A stretch of DNA of 64,000 nt from an uncultured Pelagibacteraceae bacterium (GTDB taxonomy: Bacteria; Pseudomonadota; Alphaproteobacteria; Pelagibacterales; Pelagibacteraceae), in NCBI GenBank assembly GCA_902628965.1, contig CACOPB010000002.1, positions 124,001 through 188,000 on the forward strand, read 5' to 3'. The notes below the pieces were generated by a model, which saw only the letters and a program-made list of their open reading frames with translations, was not told where the DNA came from and searched no databases. Shown here in pieces: positions 28,575 through 37,079 of the stretch; the stretch's first letter is position 1, and the number at the start of each line of letters is the position of its first letter. Made by a program: the position numbers and the translations under genes.

Positions 28575-29558
28575 ATGAATAATCAGATAATAGCAAATAA
28601 AATTCTTAATTGGTATGATATTAATAAGCGAACGTTACCTTGGAGAAAACAAGTTTCTAGTAAAAAAAAACAATATTACACTTTGGTAAGTGAGTTTATG
28701 TTACAGCAAACACAGGTTGCTACTGTAATACCTTATTTTAAAAAATTTATTAAAAATATTCCAGATCTAGAAACACTAGCAACTTTTGATGATCAAAAAT
28801 TAATAAAGCTTTGGGAAGGTTTAGGTTATTATTCTAGAGTAAAAAACTTAAAAAAAACAGCCCAAGTTATAATCAAAGACTTTAATAAAAATATACCATG
28901 TAATTTTTTAGAATTAAAATCTTTACCAGGAATCGGTGATTATACAGCCAGTGCAATTTCAGCTATAGCTTTTAATAAACCATATATTCCTTTAGATGGA
29001 AATATTGAGAGAGTTCTCAAGAGGTATTTGTACTTGAAAAAAGAACATCAAATTACGAAAGAAAACTTGCATGAAGAAAAAAAAATATTTGGTTCTACTC
29101 AGAGATCTAGTGATTATGCTCAAGCGTTAATGGAACTTGGAGCGTTAATTTGTAAACCTATTAATCCAAACTGTGATCAATGTCCAATATCAGTTAAGTG
29201 CATATCTCTAAAAAAGAAAGATTTTGTTTTAAATAAAACAAAGAAAAAAAATAAAGATAAGTATTACCTTCTTAAAGTTTTTAAAAAAAATCAAAAGTAT
29301 TTATTAATTAAAAATACTGAATTTAATTTTTTAAAAAATTTTGATATTTTTCCCATGCAAGAATTAATTAAACCAAAAAATTTTAATAAGGATCTAAATA
29401 TCAAATTATCAAATATGAATATGAATATTAAAATAGAATATAATAATGAAGCTAAATCAGTTACCACACCAAATTGGATAGACCCTAAAAATTTACATAA
29501 CTACACTTTACCCACTTTTACAAAAAAGATTGTAAATTATTTAGAAAATCATAAATGA
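28575..29558 (+). CDS. mutY: A/G-specific adenine DNA glycosylase
   Basis: MutY removes adenine mispaired with 8-oxoguanine. From the ATG at 28575 the protein is 327 residues; this start fits the family N-terminus (ILNWYDINKRTLPWR). It has catalytic Glu40 (EFMLQQTQV), a helix-hairpin-helix (LPGIGDYTA, from 117), catalytic Asp141 (LDGNIERV) and the Fe-S ligands Cys193, Cys200, Cys203 and Cys209 in the exact C-x6-C-x2-C-x5-C spacing. A NUDIX-like C-terminal domain follows and is short and Lys-rich. The start codon abuts that of the divergent DUF721 gene. Confidence 0.95.
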   Translation: MNNQIIANKILNWYDINKRTLPWRKQVSSKKKQYYTLVSEFMLQQTQVATVIPYFKKFIKNIPDLETLATFDDQKLIKLWEGLGYYSRVKNLKKTAQVIIKDFNKNIPCNFLELKSLPGIGDYTASAISAIAFNKPYIPLDGNIERVLKRYLYLKKEHQITKENLHEEKKIFGSTQRSSDYAQALMELGALICKPINPNCDQCPISVKCISLKKKDFVLNKTKKKNKDKYYLLKVFKKNQKYLLIKNTEFNFLKNFDIFPMQELIKPKNFNKDLNIKLSNMNMNIKIEYNNEAKSVTTPNWIDPKNLHNYTLPTFTKKIVNYLENHK

Positions 29559-30700
29559 AGAGCGTCGCAATTATAGGAGCGGGTATTTCAGGTCTGTATT
29601 TAGCTAATTTATTTAAAGGTAACAAAAATTATAAAGTCACAATTTATGAAAAAAAAGATTCAGTCGAAATTAATGAGGGATATGGAATACAGTTATCAGT
29701 AAATAGTGTAAAGCTTTTAAATCAAATAGGCTTTAATTCTTTAACAGATGAGGAAAAGTTTCATCCAAAAAAAATTGATTTTTATGATCTAAAAAATTCA
29801 AAAAAAATTTGTGATTTAGAAATTTCAAAATTTAATTTAGAAAATTGCAAATATACAGCATTAAAAAGATCAAAATTGCTTCAGTTTTTGGTAGACGGAC
29901 TTGGAAATGAAATAATCAAATATAATTATAGTATTAATCAAATAGAATATGGAAAAAATACTACAAATCTAACATTTGATAATGGTGATAAAAAAACATG
30001 TGATTATTTAATTATTTCTGACGGAGTATTTTCTAAAGGTAAGTCACTAATTTCAGCAAATAATTCAAATGCAATTTATAATAATTCTATTGCTATTAGG
30101 GGTAATATTTCTAAAGAAAATCTTCAAAAAATAAGCGATGAAAATGTTTCATTATTTTTAGGATCAGATTTTCACTACGTAGTTTATCCTTTAGATAAAG
30201 AAGAGAATTTAAATTTTATTGGAATATTAAAATACAAATTAAATCCGAATGAGCAAAAAAATCACAAACTTTTTGGTGAAAATAATTTCATAGAAAATAT
30301 TAAAAATAAATTATCTCAAAAAATTCCCCTAAGGATTTTTGAAAAAATTCAAAATATTAAATTATTTCCAGTTTTCGTAAGTAAAAACTTTTTTAAACCA
30401 CCAAATAACACATTTTTAGTAGGTGATGCTTTTTTTGCATTTTCTCCTTCATTTGCCCAGGGTGCTTCACAATCAATTGAAGGAGCTCACGAGTTATATG
30501 AAAGTATATTAAATAATAATAATTTTTTTAATATAAGATCAAAAAGAATAAAAATGATTAATCGCAGATCTAATTTTAATCAATTTGCTTTTCATTTGTC
30601 TAATCCTATAATGACTTTTTTAAGAAATATTTTAATGAAATATTTAGTTAAAAACAAAAATTTTTTAGAAAATTATTTGGGTAAAATTTATAAAAATTAG
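29555..30700 (+). CDS. FAD-dependent monooxygenase (UbiH/PHBH-like fold)
   Basis: A 381-residue flavoprotein of the aromatic hydroxylase group. It has an N-terminal FAD motif (VAIIGAGISGLYLANL, residues 4-19), a CDYLIISDG motif near residue 145 and the flavin-binding FLVGDAFFAFSPSFAQGASQSIEGA near residue 285. Members hydroxylate ubiquinone precursors, salicylate and similar rings, so the substrate here is open; a ubiquinone role is possible. It overlaps mutY by 4 bases (ATGA) and shares a 4-base stop overlap with the convergent ccrM. Confidence 0.8.
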   Translation: MKSVAIIGAGISGLYLANLFKGNKNYKVTIYEKKDSVEINEGYGIQLSVNSVKLLNQIGFNSLTDEEKFHPKKIDFYDLKNSKKICDLEISKFNLENCKYTALKRSKLLQFLVDGLGNEIIKYNYSINQIEYGKNTTNLTFDNGDKKTCDYLIISDGVFSKGKSLISANNSNAIYNNSIAIRGNISKENLQKISDENVSLFLGSDFHYVVYPLDKEENLNFIGILKYKLNPNEQKNHKLFGENNFIENIKNKLSQKIPLRIFEKIQNIKLFPVFVSKNFFKPPNNTFLVGDAFFAFSPSFAQGASQSIEGAHELYESILNNNNFFNIRSKRIKMINRRSNFNQFAFHLSNPIMTFLRNILMKYLVKNKNFLENYLGKIYKN

Positions 30701-31767
30701 TTTTTAGAAATTAATCTTTGTCTCAGGTAGTCTATTGGATAAGTTCTTCCATTGATATCACAGTGCCAAAAAGTCCATCCATTGCAACTTTCGGCTCCTA
30801 AAATAGTAGCCGCAACTTTGTGTATAGATCCCTCTGCTTGATTATGTTTTATACTACCATCTGCCATAATTCTGGCTGTTATTTTTTTCTTGTTATCAAA
30901 AATATTAGTTCCAGGTTTAATTATGCCAAGCTCAACTAGAGAACCAAAAGGAATTCTTGGTTTTGATCTATTATTTTTTAGCGTATCTAATAAATCGTCT
31001 TCAATAGGCTTTGTAGTTTTTAAGCGTTGCTCAGCAGCTTTAAAATAATGTTTTTCTTTTTCTATTCCGAAATAATTTCTTCCTAGTTTTTTTGCTACTG
31101 TAGCTGTTGTTCCTGATCCTAAAAAAGGATCAAGTATTAGGTCATTTTTATTAGATGTAGCTAGCAAAATTCTATGTAATAGTGCTTCTGGTTTTTGTGT
31201 AGAGTGAATTTTTTTTCCATCTTTTTTAAGTCTTTCAGAACCATTGCATATTGGAAGATCCCAATTAGACCTCATTTGAAGATCATCATTTAAACATTTT
31301 AAAGATTGATAGTTAAATGTGTATTTTGATTTCTCACTTTTAGAGGCCCATATTAAAGTTTCATGAGCGTTAGTAAAACGTGTCCCTCTAAAGTTTGGCA
31401 TTGGATTGTTTTTATTCCAAATAACATCATTTAAAATCCAGAAACCTAAATTTTGGATTGCTGTGCCAACTCTAAAAATATTATGGTAGCTTCCTATAAC
31501 CCAAATAGCTCCATCTTTTTTTAAAATTCTTTTACATTCACTAAGCCATTCATAAGTGAAACCATCATATTTTTTAAAATTTTCAAATTGATCCCACTTA
31601 TCATTTACAGCACTAACCTTTGATCTATCTGGTCTAGTTAATTCACTTTTTAATTGTAAGTTGTAAGGAGGATCGGCAAAAATTAAATCAAAAGTTTCAC
31701 GTGGAATTTTTTTTAATTCTTCCAGACTGTCTCCATTAATTATTTTATTTTTGAAATCAGTTTTCAT
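30697..31767 (-). CDS. ccrM: Adenine-N6 DNA methyltransferase, GANTC-specific (CcrM)
   Basis: CcrM methylates adenine in GANTC and links gene expression to the cell cycle in alphaproteobacteria. The 356-residue protein has the catalytic ADPPYNLQ motif (about residues 31-38), the SAM-binding LDPFLGSGTTATVAKKLGR near residue 210, and the CcrM-specific C-terminal domain (HKVAATILGAESCNGWTFWH). I chose the ATG at 31765-31767; an upstream TTG would add eight residues. Three GANTC sites lie within 65 bases upstream, as described for autoregulated ccrM promoters. No cognate restriction enzyme gene is nearby, fitting an orphan methylase. Confidence 0.93.
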   Translation of the reverse strand: MKTDFKNKIINGDSLEELKKIPRETFDLIFADPPYNLQLKSELTRPDRSKVSAVNDKWDQFENFKKYDGFTYEWLSECKRILKKDGAIWVIGSYHNIFRVGTAIQNLGFWILNDVIWNKNNPMPNFRGTRFTNAHETLIWASKSEKSKYTFNYQSLKCLNDDLQMRSNWDLPICNGSERLKKDGKKIHSTQKPEALLHRILLATSNKNDLILDPFLGSGTTATVAKKLGRNYFGIEKEKHYFKAAEQRLKTTKPIEDDLLDTLKNNRSKPRIPFGSLVELGIIKPGTNIFDNKKKITARIMADGSIKHNQAEGSIHKVAATILGAESCNGWTFWHCDINGRTYPIDYLRQRLISKN

Positions 31768-31871
31768 TTGTAAAAATTTATTAGACTCCAAATGGATTCT
31801 ACGGTCAACCTGAGATTGAAAAATTTGGATTCGATTAGTGTTTCTTAATTAGGAGGTAACTAGATGTAGTG
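31768..31871 (-). promoter_or_regulatory. ccrM upstream region with three GANTC sites
   Basis: The 104 bases between the rnhB stop and the ccrM ATG form the longest gene-free interval in the window. They hold three GANTC sites: GACTC at 31784-31788, GATTC at 31795-31799 and GATTC at 31828-31832. In Caulobacter, methylation of GANTC sites in the ccrM promoter lowers its transcription, so this is probably a promoter under self-control. A TTAA-N7-TAAT sequence on the minus strand resembles a CtrA half-site pair only loosely. Confidence 0.5.
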
Positions 31872-32435
31872 TTAATTTATTTTAGATATTGGTGAAAAAG
31901 TTTTTCTATGATGTTTGGTAATACCTAATTTTTTCAAAGCTTTTAAGTGCTGTTTTGTTCCGTAACCAAAGTTTTTATCCCAATCGTAACCTTTATTTTT
32001 TTTTGATAAGGTGATTATAAATTTATCTCTAGATACTTTTGCAATTATAGAGGCCGCCGAAATAGAAGGGACTTTTTTATCTCCTTTTATAACTGATTTT
32101 AAATTATAATTTGTTAATTCTGGAGTTTTGTTTCCATCAATCAGAACGTGTGTTGGTTTTTTCTTAAGTTTTTTGATAGCTCTTTTCATAGCTAGCAAAC
32201 TTGCTTGCAGTATATTCAATTGCTCTATCTCTTTTACTGAGGCTTTGCCTATAGACCAAGTAGAATTTTTTTTTATATATTTACATAGATACTCTCTCTC
32301 TTTTTTACTTAATGATTTTGAATCTTTTAATAATTTAGGATTAATTGATTTTTTTAAAATTACTGCTGAAGCATAAACAGGCCCAATCAAACTTCCTCTG
32401 CCAACTTCATCAACCCCAGCAATTACCTTCATCAA
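31872..32435 (-). CDS. rnhB: Ribonuclease HII
   Basis: RNase HII removes ribonucleotides misincorporated in DNA. The 187-residue protein begins with the family motif AGVDEVGRGSLIGPVYA (catalytic Asp and Glu at about residues 8-9). It continues with a third Asp in VLIDGNKTP (near residue 99) and a fourth in SIIAKVSRD (near 131). It overlaps the uracil-DNA glycosylase gene by 4 bases, giving a small DNA-repair pair. Confidence 0.96.
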   Translation of the reverse strand: MMKVIAGVDEVGRGSLIGPVYASAVILKKSINPKLLKDSKSLSKKEREYLCKYIKKNSTWSIGKASVKEIEQLNILQASLLAMKRAIKKLKKKPTHVLIDGNKTPELTNYNLKSVIKGDKKVPSISAASIIAKVSRDKFIITLSKKNKGYDWDKNFGYGTKQHLKALKKLGITKHHRKTFSPISKIN

Positions 32436-33151
32436 ATTTTTAACTTTAGATCTTTAATTTTGTCTCTAATTTTCTTTAAATCTTCCCATGAGTGTTTTTT
32501 ATTTTCTGGAAAACGGATTAAATAAGACGGATTAAAAGTTATCATTAAAGGGAATGTTTTGTTTTTTAAAATCACTTCCTTCCAATGTCCTCTTTCAGTA
32601 GTTATTTTTTCACTTATTCCTGTTATAGCCTCCATTGCCGAACTACCCATCAAAACAATAATCTTTGGGTTTATAATTAATATATGCTCCTTCAAAAACA
32701 CTGAGTATCTTTTAATTTCAGTTGAGGTTGGTTTTCTGTCATCAGGTGGTCTAAAATTGATAACATAACTAGTATAAATATTTTGTCTCTTAATATTGAT
32801 GGCTATAAGCATTTTGTTAAGAAGTTCGCCAACTTCACCCTTAAATGGGACGCCCAATTTTTCTTCTTCAGCCCCAGGAGATTCTCCAATTAACATTAAA
32901 GGACTATTTATATTTCCCTCACCTAAAATAATTTTGTTTGAATTTTTTTTTAAATTACAATTTTCAATTGAATTTATTTGATCTTTTAAATTTTTTAGTA
33001 ATTCTTCTTTATTAATCTGCAGGTTGTCATTGTTCATTTCTAAAATATTAAATCTATTTATTGGCTTATCAGCGAATATAAATTTAGGCTCAATAGTATT
33101 AATTAGTTCTTGGTTTAATTTGGTATTTTGATTTATCACTTTTTTAGTCAT
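32432..33151 (-). CDS. Uracil-DNA glycosylase family 4-like protein, degenerate metal and active sites
   Basis: The 239-residue protein follows the family 4 uracil-DNA glycosylase layout: motif I LIGESPGAEEEKLGVPFKGEVGELL (88-111), FRPPDDRKPTSTEI (133-146), VLMGSSAMEAI near 167, and motif II FNPSYLIRFP (206-215). Two departures stand out. Only one cysteine exists (Cys65), whereas family 4 enzymes use four for a 4Fe-4S cluster, and motif II has Asn207 where His is expected. Glycosylase activity is therefore uncertain. It overlaps rnhB by 4 bases and diverges from the TPR gene with an 11-base gap. Confidence 0.75.
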   Translation of the reverse strand: MTKKVINQNTKLNQELINTIEPKFIFADKPINRFNILEMNNDNLQINKEELLKNLKDQINSIENCNLKKNSNKIILGEGNINSPLMLIGESPGAEEEKLGVPFKGEVGELLNKMLIAINIKRQNIYTSYVINFRPPDDRKPTSTEIKRYSVFLKEHILIINPKIIVLMGSSAMEAITGISEKITTERGHWKEVILKNKTFPLMITFNPSYLIRFPENKKHSWEDLKKIRDKIKDLKLKI

Positions 33152-33162
33152 AGTATGGTCAC

Positions 33163-34848
33163 ATGTTCCTAAAATTTCTAAAATTAGTACTATTAATATT
33201 CATATCTTATCAGACACCTTTGTATTCTAAAAGTGCTACTTTTAATGATTTCAACTCAAGAGATTTATCAAATTATTTTTCTGGAATTGTTGCATTTGAA
33301 AATCGAGATAATTCTGAAGCTTTAAAATTTTTTAACTTAACCAGAGTATTAATTAACAAACATGACAGTTATTTAAAAAGATATGTTAACTCTTTAGTTT
33401 TAGATAACAAAGTACCTCAAGCAATTAATGTATTAAAAAACAATGCAAACAAATCAAATTCAGATTTTTATGATGCGTATATAATTTTAATAATTGATAG
33501 TTTTAAAAAAAATAACTTTAAAAAGGCTGACGAATATTTAACACAAAGTTTAAAATTTCAAGATGAAGATAGAATAAACCTAGTTATATTTGAAACTCTA
33601 AAACAGTACATTTATACATTTAAAAATAAAGAAATATTAGATAACAAAAAAAATTTTGGAAACCTGTCTCTTATAGCCGAGACATTCCAAAGATGTTATA
33701 TTGAAGATGAAAGAACTTCGTCATTTTTTCTTAATTTGATAAATAATCAACAAGGTGACTATTCAAGATATATTTTTTTTTATCTTAATCATTTAATTGA
33801 TAACAATAAATTAAATGAAGCAAGATTAGTTGTTAAGCAAATTGATTATATAAATTCAACACTTTTACTCTCACAAAGTAAAAGTTGGATAGACAGCGAA
33901 AAATTCGATGATTTTGGAAAAATTTTTTCATGCAAAGATCATAATGACCTTGTCAGTGAGTTTTTGTTTTTAATCTCTAATCTTTATTCTTCTCAGGATA
34001 ATTTTGAAAAATCAAATTTTTATTTGAATTTGTCAAACTATTTAAATCCTAAGTTTGAATTTAATTTGTCATTGGTCGCAGAAAATTTTTATTTAAATGA
34101 AGAATTTGATAAAGCAAAAAAGATATTAAAAAACTTTAAAATAAAAGATGAATCTTATTATTGGTTTAGACTTAAAAAAGAAGCTCAAATAATAATTCAT
34201 GAGCAAGATTATGAAAATGGAATTAAATACATAGATTCAAAATTTAATAAAATTGAAAATCCTAATATAAAAATGATTTTTGATTTAGCCAATTTTTATA
34301 AAAATTCTAAAAATTATGAAAAGGCAATAGATCGTTATACTGAAATTATTTTAACACTGGATGATAATTCACTTATTAAATCAGATGTATTGTATCGTAG
34401 AGGTGGAAGCTATGAAAGAATGGGCAATTATGAAAAGACGGATGAAGATTTATTGCATGCACTTAGAATTGATCCTAGTGATGCAAATATTTTAAATTAC
34501 CTTGCCTATTCTTGGTTAGAGCGTGATTATAAAATTAATGAAGCAATGGATATGTTGAAAACAGCATATGATTTAAAAAGCAATGATCCATATATTATAG
34601 ATTCAATTGGATGGGCATATTTTTTAATAGAGGATTATCTAGAAGCAGAAAAGTATTTAAAAAGAGCTGTAGAATTAATGCCAGACGACCCAATCGTGAA
34701 TGATCATTATGGAGACATTTTATGGAAATTAAATCGAAAAATTCAAGCAAGATATTTTTGGAACAACGTATTAACTTTTGATGACACCGAAGACGATATG
34801 AGAGAAAAAATCAATATTAAATTAATTGAGGGTCTTAAAAATTCCTAA
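33163..34848 (+). CDS. TPR-repeat protein, probably exported
   Basis: A 561-residue protein with an N-terminal hydrophobic segment resembling a signal peptide (about residues 4-20, before YSKSATF). The rest is helical repeats; the last 170 residues contain the clearest tetratricopeptide units (for example KAIDRYTEIILTLDD, YEKTDEDLLHALRIDPSDANILNYLAYSW, EAEKYLKRAVELMPDDP). The GWAYFLIEDYLEAEKYL segment is common in alphaproteobacterial TPR proteins of unknown function. It abuts ispE exactly. A periplasmic protein-binding role is likely, with unknown partners. Confidence 0.75.
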   Translation: MFLKFLKLVLLIFISYQTPLYSKSATFNDFNSRDLSNYFSGIVAFENRDNSEALKFFNLTRVLINKHDSYLKRYVNSLVLDNKVPQAINVLKNNANKSNSDFYDAYIILIIDSFKKNNFKKADEYLTQSLKFQDEDRINLVIFETLKQYIYTFKNKEILDNKKNFGNLSLIAETFQRCYIEDERTSSFFLNLINNQQGDYSRYIFFYLNHLIDNNKLNEARLVVKQIDYINSTLLLSQSKSWIDSEKFDDFGKIFSCKDHNDLVSEFLFLISNLYSSQDNFEKSNFYLNLSNYLNPKFEFNLSLVAENFYLNEEFDKAKKILKNFKIKDESYYWFRLKKEAQIIIHEQDYENGIKYIDSKFNKIENPNIKMIFDLANFYKNSKNYEKAIDRYTEIILTLDDNSLIKSDVLYRRGGSYERMGNYEKTDEDLLHALRIDPSDANILNYLAYSWLERDYKINEAMDMLKTAYDLKSNDPYIIDSIGWAYFLIEDYLEAEKYLKRAVELMPDDPIVNDHYGDILWKLNRKIQARYFWNNVLTFDDTEDDMREKINIKLIEGLKNS

Positions 34849-35694
34849 ATGAAAATTAATAAAATTAAATCTAATGCAAAGATAAATTTAGCACTAAATA
34901 TTACTGGAAAAAAAAAGGTTTTACATAAAATTGAAAGTATAATTGGTTTCCTCGATCTACATGACGTTATTTCGATAAATCAACATAATGGAAAAAAACA
35001 CCACATTTCTTTTTATGGAAAGTTTTCTAAAAATATTGGAAAAAAAAATACTGTTCAAAGATTATTTCAAATACTAGATAAAGAAAATTTATTAAAAAAT
35101 AAAAAATTTAAAGTTAAAATTAAAAAATTAATTCCCCAAGAAGCTGGGTTGGGTGGGGGATCGATGAACGCAGCTAGTGTGTTTAATTATCTGGTTAAAA
35201 AAAAAATTATTAATCCTAATCATCAAAAAACTCGAAGAATCTGTGACTTTATTGGTTCTGATGTTATTCTGGGAACCATTTCATCCAGCTGTGTATTGTC
35301 ATCAGGTGGTAGAATTAAAAAGATTTATGATGCTCCAAAATATTACTCTACTTTAGTAAAGCCTGATTTTGGGTGCTCAACTAAAAAAATATACTCTTCT
35401 GTTCGAAACTATACAAAACCAAAATATAACAAACCTAAAAAAAATATGTTTCGAGCAAAATATTTAATTAATCAACAAAATGCCCTCGAAACAATAGCAC
35501 TCAAAAAATATCCAAAACTTAAAAAAATAAAGTTGTTCTTAGAAAGTATAAATAATCCATTATTTGTAAGAATGACTGGTTCAGGATCAACAATTATTGC
35601 CTATTATAATTCATTAACGAGTTGTAAATTGGCAAAAGCTAAATTTAAAAGAAAATATAAAAATTATTGGTGTGTTACAGCAAAAACTATATGA
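34849..35694 (+). CDS. ispE: 4-diphosphocytidyl-2-C-methyl-D-erythritol kinase
   Basis: IspE is the GHMP-family kinase of the MEP isoprenoid pathway. The 281-residue protein starts with the SNAKINLALNITGKK substrate motif (residues 8-22) and has the ATP-binding glycine loop PQEAGLGGGSMNAA near residue 100. A C-terminal GHMP motif, RMTGSGSTIIAYY, lies near 240. Lys content is very high. The gene directly abuts the TPR gene and precedes tRNA-Gln by 33 bases. It serves the same pathway as ispH in this window. Confidence 0.93.
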   Translation: MKINKIKSNAKINLALNITGKKKVLHKIESIIGFLDLHDVISINQHNGKKHHISFYGKFSKNIGKKNTVQRLFQILDKENLLKNKKFKVKIKKLIPQEAGLGGGSMNAASVFNYLVKKKIINPNHQKTRRICDFIGSDVILGTISSSCVLSSGGRIKKIYDAPKYYSTLVKPDFGCSTKKIYSSVRNYTKPKYNKPKKNMFRAKYLINQQNALETIALKKYPKLKKIKLFLESINNPLFVRMTGSGSTIIAYYNSLTSCKLAKAKFKRKYKNYWCVTAKTI

Positions 35695-35727
35695 ATTTTA
35701 TATTTTTATGTTATAGGAAGCTAGTAT

Positions 35728-35801
35728 TGGGGCGTAGCCAAGCGGTAAGGCACGGGTTTTTGGTACCTGCATCCTAGGTTCGAATCCTAGCGCCCCAGCC
35801 A
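35728..35801 (+). tRNA. tRNA-Gln (TTG anticodon)
   Basis: A 74-base cloverleaf. The acceptor arm pairs TGGGGCG (35728-35734) with CGCCCCA (35791-35797), the discriminator is G35798 and the CCA end is encoded (35799-35801). The anticodon arm is CGGGT-TTTTGGT-ACCTG with anticodon TTG in the loop. The T arm contains GGTTCGAATCC. The D loop has AGCGGTAAG. It lies between ispE and the CCA-adding/poly(A) polymerase gene, which starts only 3 bases downstream. Confidence 0.96.
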
Positions 35802-35804
35802 TTT

Positions 35805-37079
35805 ATGAAAAATTTTTTAGATAAATTTTTTTCCCGATCAAAAAATCTTGATTATATCAGTCAAAATTTAAAACAAATTACTTTAACAACACCCGCAAAT
35901 AAAATTTTTGAAGCAATTAATAATTTTTCAGAGAAAAGTGAAATCAGATATGTGGGTGGGTGTGTAAGAAAAGTGATTAAAAAAGAAAATATTGATGATA
36001 TTGACCTAGCTACAAATTTAACGCCCCCGGAAGTTTGTGAGGCTCTTAAAAACAAACAAATAAGTTATTACGAAACAGGAATTGATCACGGAACTATTAC
36101 CGCAATTATTAACGGATATAAATATGAAATTACTTCTTTAAGGAAAGACGTCTCAACTGATGGAAGGCATGCTGAAGTAGAATTCTCTTTAGATTGGAAG
36201 GAAGATGCCTCTAGAAGGGATTTTACTATCAATTCAATTTATGCAGATGTCGATGGTAATTTATTTGATCCATTTAATGGTAAAAAAGATTTGGAGGAGG
36301 GTTATATTAATTTTATTGGCAATCCGGAAAAAAGAATTCAAGAGGATTACTTACGTATTTTGAGGTATTTAAGATTTTATTTAAATTACTCAAATCATAA
36401 GCACCAACCAGAAATAATAAAAGATATAAAAAAAAATATTGATGGAATTTCAAATATATCATCTGAAAGATTAATCGATGAACTTAAAAAAATAACTAGT
36501 TCAAATGGATTTTTGAAACTCTTTAAAGATAAAGAAAGTTTAGAAATCTTAGAAATAATTTTCCCTCAATTAAAGAATATTAAAAATTTTAAAAAACAAA
36601 ATTCTTATGCTGCAGAGAATTTTTTAAAAATTGACTTTATATTCTTAATTGCTCTTTTAGTGATTGATGGGACTGATAATGCTGATTATTTTCTTTATAA
36701 ATTTAAAATATCTAATAAAGATAAGAAAAGATTAAAATTGATAGATGTTTTTTATAGAGAAAAAGTTTCTTTAAACAACTTTACAGAGAAAAACTTGAAT
36801 AAATTTTTTTATTTTAATGGGCGACAGGCTGTAATAGACATAATTAATTTTAAAATATTTATCTCAAACAAAGTAGAAAAAAAACTAATCAAACTATTAG
36901 ATACTTATAAAGAGAAAGTAATTCCAACTATGCCAATAGGGGCTGATCTATTAATGTCCAAATTTCAAATTCCTGAGGGTAAAACTTTGGGTAATAAATT
37001 AAAAAGAATAGAAGAAACTTGGGTTCAAAACGGATTTCAAATTTCAGATAAGCAAGTACAGCAAATAGTTAAAGGTTAA
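35805..37079 (+). CDS. CCA tRNA nucleotidyltransferase / poly(A) polymerase family
   Basis: A class II nucleotidyltransferase of 424 residues. The catalytic core begins at about residue 48 with RYVGGCVRKVI, followed by the metal-binding DDIDLATNLTP. The ERxxDxxxR-like segment is EDASRRDFTINSIY, and PEKRIQEDYLRILRYLRFYL binds nucleotide. Alphaproteobacterial members add or repair the 3' CCA of tRNAs or act as poly(A) polymerase, and sequence alone does not decide which. The ATG is only 3 bases after tRNA-Gln, so there is no room for its own promoter or ribosome binding site. It shares a 4-base stop overlap (TTAA) with the convergent greA. Confidence 0.9.
   Translation: MKNFLDKFFSRSKNLDYISQNLKQITLTTPANKIFEAINNFSEKSEIRYVGGCVRKVIKKENIDDIDLATNLTPPEVCEALKNKQISYYETGIDHGTITAIINGYKYEITSLRKDVSTDGRHAEVEFSLDWKEDASRRDFTINSIYADVDGNLFDPFNGKKDLEEGYINFIGNPEKRIQEDYLRILRYLRFYLNYSNHKHQPEIIKDIKKNIDGISNISSERLIDELKKITSSNGFLKLFKDKESLEILEIIFPQLKNIKNFKKQNSYAAENFLKIDFIFLIALLVIDGTDNADYFLYKFKISNKDKKRLKLIDVFYREKVSLNNFTEKNLNKFFYFNGRQAVIDIINFKIFISNKVEKKLIKLLDTYKEKVIPTMPIGADLLMSKFQIPEGKTLGNKLKRIEETWVQNGFQISDKQVQQIVKG

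Noticed and set aside
31835..31856. TTAA-N7-TAAT on the minus strand upstream of ccrM as a CtrA binding site
   Set aside because: The second half-site does not match TTAA, and TTAA-like words are very common in this AT-rich sequence.
31851..31869. Perfect AGGAGG followed 7 bases later by ATG-TAG on the plus strand, a possible minimal start-stop ORF between ccrM and rnhB
   Set aside because: No gene on that strand follows and the region is the minus-strand ccrM upstream region; without transcription evidence it is most likely coincidence.
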